Of a stretch of 5,374 nucleotides of DNA, positions 1-5,374 are shown in pieces. A program made the position numbers and the translations under genes. The notes under the pieces were generated by a model that worked only from the letters and a program-made list of their open reading frames with translations, was not told the DNA's origin and did not search any database. Source of the stretch: Cryomorphaceae bacterium (GTDB taxonomy: Bacteria; Bacteroidota; Bacteroidia; Flavobacteriales; Schleiferiaceae); the NCBI GenBank assembly GCA_949547975.1, contig CATITW010000086.1, positions 1 to 5,374 of the forward strand, in the 5' to 3' direction. The number at the start of each line of letters is the position of its first letter. The first letter of the stretch is position 1.

Positions 1-1488
1 ACCGTAAGTACGAACTGGATCATCCTCAGCGCCGTGGTTACCATCGGTGTGATCGTAGGGGGTATCCTCCAGGTCATGCAGCTGAGCATTTCGGAAATCT
101 TGCAACAGCGCATATTCACACGTGCTGCGTTCGAATTCACCTACCGCATTCCTAGGTTCCAAAACACGTCCATTCGCGGCAAATACCCACCTGAACTGAT
201 CAACAGATTCTTCGATACGCTCAACGTGCAAAAGGGGTTGTCGAAAATCCTCATGGACTTTAGCTCTTCAGCGATGCAGATTTTGATCGGTCTTGTGCTG
301 CTATCGACCTACCACCCGTTTTTCATCACCTTCGGTATAGCATTGATCGTACTTCTAACGGCCATTCTCTACTACACAGGGCCACGTGGACTGGAGAGCT
401 CGATGAACGAAAGCACCTACAAGTACAAGATCGCGCACTGGCTGAAAGAAATAGCCCGCACCATGGACACGTTCAAACGCGCCGGTCACACCGAGCTCCC
501 GCTGGAGCGGACCGATGGTTTGGTAGAAAAATACCTCGAACACCGTAAGCGTCACTGGCGTGTGCTGATCTTCCAATATGCAAACATCGTCGGTTTCAAA
601 GCACTCGTCACCCTCGGACTTTTGATCCTAGGGGGTCTTTTGGTGATTCAAAACGAGATCAATATCGGGCAGTTCGTCGCTTCGGAAATTGTCATCATTT
701 TGATCATCAACTCCGCGGAGAAACTCATCCTCACCATGGAGCCGATCTACGATGTACTCACAGCGGTGGAAAAGATCAGTTCGGTGACCGATATTCCGCT
801 CGAGGAAGACCAAGGGACCGTTCCCTTCTCACAGATAGACACAGGTATGGGAGCAAGTGTAGAATTGAACGACCTGTGCTACACTTCTCAAGATGGAACG
901 CTGCCTATTTTACGTCACTTGAACCTCGTTATTCCTTCAGGGGCACGTGCAGTGATTACCGGTAAGAACGGTTCAGGAAAGTCGACACTGCTTCGACTCC
1001 TTGCCGTACAATACGAACCGACTTCTGGAAATGTCAGTTTTAATGGACACGCCTCAGGCAACCTAAACACGGCCGATCTGAGATACCATGTTGGAGACTG
1101 CTTCTTATCGGAGGATTTGTTTGAAGGGACGCTAATGGAAAACATAACCTTGGGAAGACCTGAGATCGAGTATTCCGACCTAGAGTGGGCAGTGGAAGGA
1201 CTGGGACTTCAAGCCTTCCTGCGCAGCTTGCCTAAAGGTTACGAAACGCCAGTTGGACCCACCGCGATTCCATTATCAAGCAGCTTGGTGGAACGCATTC
1301 TGTTAGCCCGCGCTATCGTCACGCGTCCAAGATTACTGCTGATGGATGATATTTTCCACCTGTTCGATCCTAAGGAGCGCAAAACTATTGTGGACTTTAT
1401 TTGGGATAAAAAACAACCCTGGACGCTGGTTGCTGCATCTAACCTCGATGTGGTAAAAGAGCACAGTACCAAAATCATAGAACTTTAA
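1..1488 (+). CDS. ABC exporter, fused membrane and ATPase domains (5' partial), degenerate ATPase motifs
   Basis: This is an inner-membrane ABC half-transporter, presumably a homodimer powering the export channel formed with the next two genes. The frame is open to position 1, so the GTG at 34 is internal; TM1 and roughly 50-70 N-terminal residues are missing. Counting from the codon at position 1, 495 residues are visible. Hydrophobic segments lie near 6-28 (probably TM2), 87-103, 106-126, 189-217 and 221-244, followed by an ATPase domain from about 285. Walker A GKNGSGKST (961-987) is intact, and an A-loop-like tyrosine precedes it (LCYTS). Other motifs deviate: Leu at the Q-loop position (1105-1107), LSSSL for LSGGQ (1273-1287), Walker B LLLMDD with Asp for the catalytic Glu (1348-1350), and Asn at the H-loop (1441-1443). 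No C39 peptidase domain is visible, but one could lie upstream. Family assignment is confident; substrate and ATPase activity are unknown. Confidence 0.93.
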   Translation, partial: TVSTNWIILSAVVTIGVIVGGILQVMQLSISEILQQRIFTRAAFEFTYRIPRFQNTSIRGKYPPELINRFFDTLNVQKGLSKILMDFSSSAMQILIGLVLLSTYHPFFITFGIALIVLLTAILYYTGPRGLESSMNESTYKYKIAHWLKEIARTMDTFKRAGHTELPLERTDGLVEKYLEHRKRHWRVLIFQYANIVGFKALVTLGLLILGGLLVIQNEINIGQFVASEIVIILIINSAEKLILTMEPIYDVLTAVEKISSVTDIPLEEDQGTVPFSQIDTGMGASVELNDLCYTSQDGTLPILRHLNLVIPSGARAVITGKNGSGKSTLLRLLAVQYEPTSGNVSFNGHASGNLNTADLRYHVGDCFLSEDLFEGTLMENITLGRPEIEYSDLEWAVEGLGLQAFLRSLPKGYETPVGPTAIPLSSSLVERILLARAIVTRPRLLLMDDIFHLFDPKERKTIVDFIWDKKQPWTLVAASNLDVVKEHSTKIIEL

Positions 1489-1491
1489 GCC

Positions 1492-2850
1492 ATGCTGAAC
1501 ATATCTAACCAAAAAGTAAAAGACCGTTTGCAGCCGGAGCGTTACAAGAGCTTTGGCATGTTGCACAATCCTTTTATTGGTAAAAAAGTCAAGCGCAACA
1601 TTATAATTGCCGCGTTGCTGAGCCTATTTGCACTCTTTTTGCCATGGACACAGAACATCCAGGCGAAGGGCAAGGTCACGATGCTTAAACCCGGCCAGCG
1701 CCCGAACGAGATCGAAGCTGCCATTGCCGGACAGATCGCAGAGTGGTATGCGAATGAAGGAGATCTGATCAAAAAAGGAGACACCATCGCACGATTGCGA
1801 GAGATTAAAAGTGAATATCTCGATCCGCAACTCATCTTACGTACCCAGGAGCAGGCACAAGCCAAGCAAGAAGGTGTAGAAGGGTATGAAATGAAGGTTG
1901 AAGCACTCACAGAGCTGATCAAAACCCTTAGAACGAATCAGCTGGTGAAAGCGCAAAGTTTGGCCTACAAGCTGGATGCTGCGATCGCTTCAGCGACAGC
2001 GGATAGCGTGAATTTCGCATCAGAAGCGGAAAATCTCGAGGTTGCGAAAGTTCAAGCGAAACGCTTTGAAGATATGGTGGAGCAAGGCCTGATCAGTAAC
2101 ACAAAGGTGGAGCAGTACAGGGTAAAATTGGCCCAGCAGCAGGCGAAAGCAGAGAGTGCGCTTGGGAAGTGGGAAAACAGCCAAAACAAGCTCTTGGATG
2201 CGCGCTTAGAATTGTCGAATAACACGAATGCATTTTTGGAGAAAATTTCAAAAGCGCAGAGTGATTTAGCGACCGCGAAAAGTAACCTTGCCTCGAGCAA
2301 AGGAGAATTGGCCAAGCTTAAAAACAAGCTTGCCAGTCTTGAGGTTCGTAACGGGTATTACTACATTATCGCCCCTCAAGAAGGGATGTTAGCGAAGGTG
2401 AAAAAGCAAGGTTTGGGAGAAACGGTAAAGGAAGGTACAGCCCTTGCGACCATCGTTCCGACCAGCTACGACCTCGCGGTGGAACTCTACATCAGCCCGA
2501 TCGACATGCCGCTGATCCATGTGGGTTCACGCGTCATGTTCCAGTTTGACGGCTGGCCAGCGATCGTCTTTAGAGGATGGCCGAACTCGAGCTATGGTAC
2601 TTTCGAAGGTTCCGTGGTAGCCGTGGACCAAGTAACCAATGAGAATGGGAAATACCGCATATTAGTGGCCCCAGGAGAAGTTTGGCCGGAAAACATGCGT
2701 GCAGGAACCGGAGCACGCGGGATTGCGCTTTTGAACAACGTTCCTGTGTGGTACGAAATCTGGCGCCAATTCAATTCGTTCCCACCCGACTACTACGAGC
2801 CCATTGTCGCCAAAGAAAAGGTCGACAAGCCTAAAATCAAGATCAAATAA
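1492..2850 (+). CDS. HlyD-family periplasmic adaptor (membrane fusion protein)
   Basis: This 452-residue adaptor links the inner-membrane ABC exporter to the TolC-type channel. The order is classical: a cytoplasmic N-terminus of about 36 residues ending in KKVKR; one membrane helix at about 37-52; the first half of a lipoyl-like domain (about 73-105, IAGQIAEWYANEGDLIKKGD); a long, Ala/Lys/Glu-rich coiled-coil hairpin (about 113-285); the second lipoyl half (about 290-323, IIAPQEGMLAKV); then a beta-barrel region and a lysine-rich tail. Near the hairpin tip, Arg191, Met195, Ser202 and Leu213 fit the RLS-type TolC-docking motif, with Met for the usual Leu. The ATG at 1492 is preferred to Met23 (1558) because it follows the ABC stop by three bases and gives a basic cytoplasmic segment before the helix. 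There is no Shine-Dalgarno, as is usual in Bacteroidota. The membrane anchor and pairing with an ABC protein favour HlyD/type-I-like export over an RND pump. Confidence 0.93.
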   Translation: MLNISNQKVKDRLQPERYKSFGMLHNPFIGKKVKRNIIIAALLSLFALFLPWTQNIQAKGKVTMLKPGQRPNEIEAAIAGQIAEWYANEGDLIKKGDTIARLREIKSEYLDPQLILRTQEQAQAKQEGVEGYEMKVEALTELIKTLRTNQLVKAQSLAYKLDAAIASATADSVNFASEAENLEVAKVQAKRFEDMVEQGLISNTKVEQYRVKLAQQQAKAESALGKWENSQNKLLDARLELSNNTNAFLEKISKAQSDLATAKSNLASSKGELAKLKNKLASLEVRNGYYYIIAPQEGMLAKVKKQGLGETVKEGTALATIVPTSYDLAVELYISPIDMPLIHVGSRVMFQFDGWPAIVFRGWPNSSYGTFEGSVVAVDQVTNENGKYRILVAPGEVWPENMRAGTGARGIALLNNVPVWYEIWRQFNSFPPDYYEPIVAKEKVDKPKIKIK

Positions 2851-4229
2851 TGAAGCGTAATCTCCTTTTATTCGTTCTCTTTCTGGGCAGCCTAAGCGGG
2901 GTTGCGCAAACGCAGCCAAGCCCGAGGACCTTATCCCTTGAGGAGTACCTTACTTGGGTCGATCAGTACCACCCATTGCTCAAAGCCGTGGGAAACAGAC
3001 TGCCGATCGCCAAAGCAGAACGCCTCAAAGCTCGTGGCGCATTCGACCCTACCCTTGTGGGCGATTTTGCCAGCAAGGAATTCAAAGGCGAGGAATACTA
3101 CCGCTTGCCTTCATGGTCGCTGAAAAGCAACACCCGCGGCCCGGTGGCAGTATCGCTCGACTGGAACCAGACTGCAGGTCTCTATACGAACCCCCAGGAC
3201 CAACTCCCTGAAGAAGGACTCTTTGCCGTGGGCGGAATGGTGCAGCTCGGAAACGGCCTGATCACTGACAAACGCCGTACGGACCTCGCACTCGCCAAAG
3301 CCGCAGTGGGACTTACCGAAGCACAGGCAGAGCTATACAGAAATGAGCTATTGCTCAAAGCCTCGAAGGCCTACTGGAAATGGTACAGTACACATCAAAG
3401 TTTTGGGGCGTACGAAAAAGCCATCGCCGCCGCCCGTGAAGTATACGCCTTCACCATGCAGAGCTTTACCGCTGGCGACGCCTCCGCGATGGACACCCTC
3501 GATGCAAGTGCATTGCTAAGCACTTGGCAAGCCGATTATTACAATGCGCGGAAGGACGCGATTGAAGCGTTGTTTGAAGCATCGAATTGGCTCTGGGACA
3601 TCGATGGAAATCCAGTGGTGCTTCACAGTGAAAGTCTACCCACTTTTGACGATCCGTTTGAACTTCGCACGGCAAAATTGGACGAGGATCATCCGCTGGT
3701 GCGCTACAATAGCCAGAAAGAGAAGCAGCTGCGCATCAAGCGTACCCTGGCACGAGAATACCTGAAGCCCAAAGTAGCTGTGGGAGGCGCATTCATCGTG
3801 GCAGGCAATGTGAACGATCTGCCTGAAACCAGCGAACTCAACACCGGTGACCGCTTGCTCAAAGCAAAAGTCGAAATGCCACTGCTACTGCGAGAAGGAC
3901 GAGGATACAGCCGAAGCACCAACCTCAGCCTGCAAAGCTTTCAGTGGGAACGCGCAGCAAGTGAGAACGCATGGAACAACGACATGACCGCTACCGCGAA
4001 CGCGATACTTCAGCTGGAACAAGGCGTAAAAGTTAGCATCCGCAACCAGCGCGCTATGGAGGATTTGCTGGCGGCTGAAAAGCAAAAATTAGAATTTGGC
4101 GACAGCGAACTGATCAAAGTGAACCTGCGTACGAGCTATTTCTTAAAGTCCGTCATCCAAACCGCGAAAATGCAAGCAGAGCTGGGCATCAAGAAGGCCG
4201 AAATGAAGGAATTAACTGCCTCGTACTAA
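2850..4229 (+). CDS. TolC-family outer-membrane efflux protein
   Basis: This 459-residue protein is the outer-membrane channel of the cassette. It starts with a signal peptide (MKRN, then a Leu/Phe-rich core) probably cut after Ala19 (GVA|Q). There is no lipobox cysteine, so it is not an NodT/OprM-type lipoprotein. The internal duplication typical of TolC is visible: HPLL with AxxxFDPTLVG (about 41-71) recurs as HPLV with AREYLKPKVAVGG (about 281-313), and FTAGDASAMDTLDA (206-219) is mirrored by LEFGDSELIKVNLR (414-427). Each half has long amphipathic helices and shorter likely strand segments (such as PVAVSLDW and LKAKVEMPLL), as expected of a trimeric alpha-helical barrel with a beta-barrel end. 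Length is usual for the family. The ATG overlaps the adaptor stop by one base (TAATG), implying translational coupling and matched expression. The partner assignment is from context; a TolC protein may also serve other inner-membrane pumps. Confidence 0.92.
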   Translation: MKRNLLLFVLFLGSLSGVAQTQPSPRTLSLEEYLTWVDQYHPLLKAVGNRLPIAKAERLKARGAFDPTLVGDFASKEFKGEEYYRLPSWSLKSNTRGPVAVSLDWNQTAGLYTNPQDQLPEEGLFAVGGMVQLGNGLITDKRRTDLALAKAAVGLTEAQAELYRNELLLKASKAYWKWYSTHQSFGAYEKAIAAAREVYAFTMQSFTAGDASAMDTLDASALLSTWQADYYNARKDAIEALFEASNWLWDIDGNPVVLHSESLPTFDDPFELRTAKLDEDHPLVRYNSQKEKQLRIKRTLAREYLKPKVAVGGAFIVAGNVNDLPETSELNTGDRLLKAKVEMPLLLREGRGYSRSTNLSLQSFQWERAASENAWNNDMTATANAILQLEQGVKVSIRNQRAMEDLLAAEKQKLEFGDSELIKVNLRTSYFLKSVIQTAKMQAELGIKKAEMKELTASY

Positions 4230-4243
4230 GTTCTAAGGATTTG

Positions 4244-4251
4244 TATCTTCG
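4244..4251 (+). promoter_or_regulatory. Possible Bacteroidota -7 promoter element for the sugar transporter
   Basis: The octamer TATCTTCG lies 15 bases after the TolC-gene stop and 23 bases before the next ATG. It differs at one base from the Bacteroidota primary-sigma -7 consensus TAnnTTTG. I see no convincing TTG-type -33 element at the usual distance upstream, so this is a single-box prediction. If real, transcription would start near 4256-4260, giving a leader of only about 15-20 bases. Confidence 0.45.
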
Positions 4252-4274
4252 AGCGTTAACACATCCCAACGCTC
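4251..4274. repeat. Perfect 7-bp inverted repeat directly before the MFS start codon
   Basis: GAGCGTT (4251-4257) and AACGCTC (4268-4274) are exact reverse complements separated by 10 bases. The right arm ends immediately before the ATG at 4275, and the left arm begins on the last base of the putative -7 box. It could be an operator for a dimeric repressor covering the transcription start, or an RNA hairpin next to the start codon. It lacks a T-run, so it is not a classic intrinsic terminator, although a hairpin could still mark the end of the TolC transcript. Seven bases of symmetry can also arise by chance. Confidence 0.5.
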
Positions 4275-5374
4275 ATGAACAACACTTGGAACTGGTCGCT
4301 CACCGTAGCACTCGCTGGATTTCTTTTCGGATTTGACACGGTAGTCATCAGTGGTGCGAATGCGCCGATCAAAGAGCTTTGGGACACTTCAGCCTGGTTT
4401 CACGGCATCTTCATCATGTCGATGGCGCTTTGGGGAACCGTTCTAGGATCACTAGCCGGGGGTATTCCTACCAAAAAATGGGGCCGCAAAAACACCTTAA
4501 TCGCCGTAGGATTCCTGTATTTGATCTCCGCCCTTGGCTCCGGATTAGCGCCTGACCCCTATTCTTTCAGCCTATTTCGCTTCCTTGGTGGCGTAGGCGT
4601 GGGTGCCTCAACCGTTGCTGCACCGACGTATATTTCTGAAATTTCCAACGCGAAGTCTCGTGGAACATTAGTGGCCTTGTACCAATTCAACCTGGTCTTC
4701 GGCATCCTTATCGCCTTCCTGTCGAACTACCTGCTCGATGGCGTAGGCGGCGCAAACGACTGGCGCTTCATGCTCGGTGTCGAAGCCCTACCCGCAGCCC
4801 TCTACTGCCTCCTGATCTTCGGAGTCCCTAAAAGTCCTCGCTGGCTCGTTACCGCTAAAAATGATACGGCTGGAGCACTTGCCGTGCTGGGGCGCATCTA
4901 CGGAAATTCGGAAGCGGCGGAAGCAGAACTCCAACACATCCAGCAGAGCAACCAAGAAGAAGGTACCCGTTCTAACCTCTTCAGTGGCAGGTTCAAAAGA
5001 CCGCTCCTCCTCGCCTTTCTTTTGGCTTTTTTCAACCAATTAAGCGGCATCAACTTCATTCTCTACTACGCACCAGCCATTCTAGAAAACGCCGGATTTG
5101 CCTCTTCGGATTCCCTACTCAGCGCCATAGCCATAGGCGGTACCAACCTCCTATTCACCTTCGTCGGATTGTACCTGATCGATAAAATGGGCCGCAAATC
5201 CCTGCTCTACATCGGATCCATAGGCTACATCATCTCCCTAGCCATGGTCGCGTACGGCTTCAAAACCGACGCATCCGCAGCCTTTAACCTCACCTTTATT
5301 CTGACTTTCATCGCCTCGCATGCCGTAGGCCAAGGAGCCGTGATTTGGGTATTCATCTCTGAAATCTTCCCCAA
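4275..5374 (+). CDS. Sugar-porter-family MFS transporter (3' partial)
   Basis: The frame opens at ATG 4275 and runs off the window after 366 complete codons; family members are usually about 440-500 residues, so the last few helices are missing. It is probably a proton-coupled sugar importer in the inner membrane. Sugar-porter signatures appear in order: GFLFGFD in TM1 (15-21), WGRK in the TM2-3 loop (69-72), RFLGGVGVG in TM4 (102-110), PTYISEIS (117-124) then SRG (128-130), PKSPRW after TM6 (185-190), NQLSGIN (254-260) with YYAP in TM7, DKMGRK in the TM8-9 loop (303-308), and GQGAVIW then SEIFP (352-366). Two departures from consensus are Lys for Glu in PESPR and Asn for the first Gln of QQxSGIN. 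The start is supported by the immediate hydrophobic TM1 and the promoter-like box upstream. The sugar cannot be named from sequence; neighbours past the edge may be carbohydrate genes. Confidence 0.94.
   Translation, partial: MNNTWNWSLTVALAGFLFGFDTVVISGANAPIKELWDTSAWFHGIFIMSMALWGTVLGSLAGGIPTKKWGRKNTLIAVGFLYLISALGSGLAPDPYSFSLFRFLGGVGVGASTVAAPTYISEISNAKSRGTLVALYQFNLVFGILIAFLSNYLLDGVGGANDWRFMLGVEALPAALYCLLIFGVPKSPRWLVTAKNDTAGALAVLGRIYGNSEAAEAELQHIQQSNQEEGTRSNLFSGRFKRPLLLAFLLAFFNQLSGINFILYYAPAILENAGFASSDSLLSAIAIGGTNLLFTFVGLYLIDKMGRKSLLYIGSIGYIISLAMVAYGFKTDASAAFNLTFILTFIASHAVGQGAVIWVFISEIFP

Noticed and set aside
34..36. GTG as the start codon of the ABC transporter gene
   Set aside because: The frame is open through position 1 and the preceding codons extend the same hydrophobic helix, while TM1 is still missing; the gene is cut by the window edge.
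956..1488. ABC gene as a pseudogene because of its degenerate motifs
   Set aside because: The frame is uninterrupted, Walker A and domain spacing are preserved, and it is packed into an intact operon with two full-length partners.
1542..1922. 126-codon open frame on the - strand within the adaptor gene
   Set aside because: It lies entirely inside a well-supported HlyD-family gene on the other strand, has no recognisable domain, and its composition is what an antisense shadow gives.
2313..2332. Inverted repeat CAAGCTT-N6-AAGCTTG
   Set aside because: It falls inside the coiled-coil coding region, where the repeated Lys-Leu pattern (AKLKNKLA) uses AAGCTT twice; a coding coincidence explains it.
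4251..4274. Rho-independent terminator after the TolC gene
   Set aside because: The 7-bp stem is followed by ATGAAC and not a T-run, and its right arm touches the next start codon, so an operator or leader hairpin is the better reading.
4861..5043. Small + strand open frame and an overlapping - strand frame (4788-5039) inside the MFS gene
   Set aside because: Both are out of frame within a region where the sugar-porter reading frame carries clear family motifs.

Overview
The window looks like chromosomal DNA from a member of the Bacteroidota, probably a marine or flavobacterial-type lineage. The grounds are the lack of Shine-Dalgarno sequences before the starts, a TATCTTCG box resembling the Bacteroidota -7 element (TAnnTTTG), and the protein styles: an outer-membrane factor with a signal peptide ending in VAQ, and a sugar porter beginning with GFDTVVISGA-type residues. 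The lineage is an inference from style, since no marker gene is present. All four genes are on the + strand and coding is almost continuous.

Positions 1-4229 hold a tightly packed three-gene export cassette. The first gene is an ABC exporter half-transporter (membrane domain plus ATPase domain) whose 5' end lies outside the window. Three bases later comes a HlyD-type periplasmic adaptor. Its stop codon overlaps the start of a TolC-type outer-membrane factor by one base (TAATG). Together they would form a type-I-like tripartite pump or secretion channel across both membranes: ABC in the inner membrane, adaptor through the periplasm, TolC in the outer membrane. No substrate gene, peptidase domain or regulator is visible, so the cargo is unknown. 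The ATPase domain keeps Walker A but departs from consensus at the Q-loop, C-loop (signature), catalytic glutamate and H-loop. This is the most notable point in the window.

Positions 4230-4274 are the only intergenic gap. It holds a promoter-like -7 box and a perfect 7-bp inverted repeat ending directly before the next start codon. No intrinsic terminator is visible.

Positions 4275-5374 hold the first 366 codons of a sugar-porter-family MFS transporter, which runs off the 3' edge. It is probably a separate transcription unit that imports a sugar, with no evident functional tie to the export cassette.

I see no CRISPR array, tRNA, rRNA, insertion sequence or clearly new system. The unusual ATPase motif set and the palindrome before the sugar transporter are the items that deserve follow-up.
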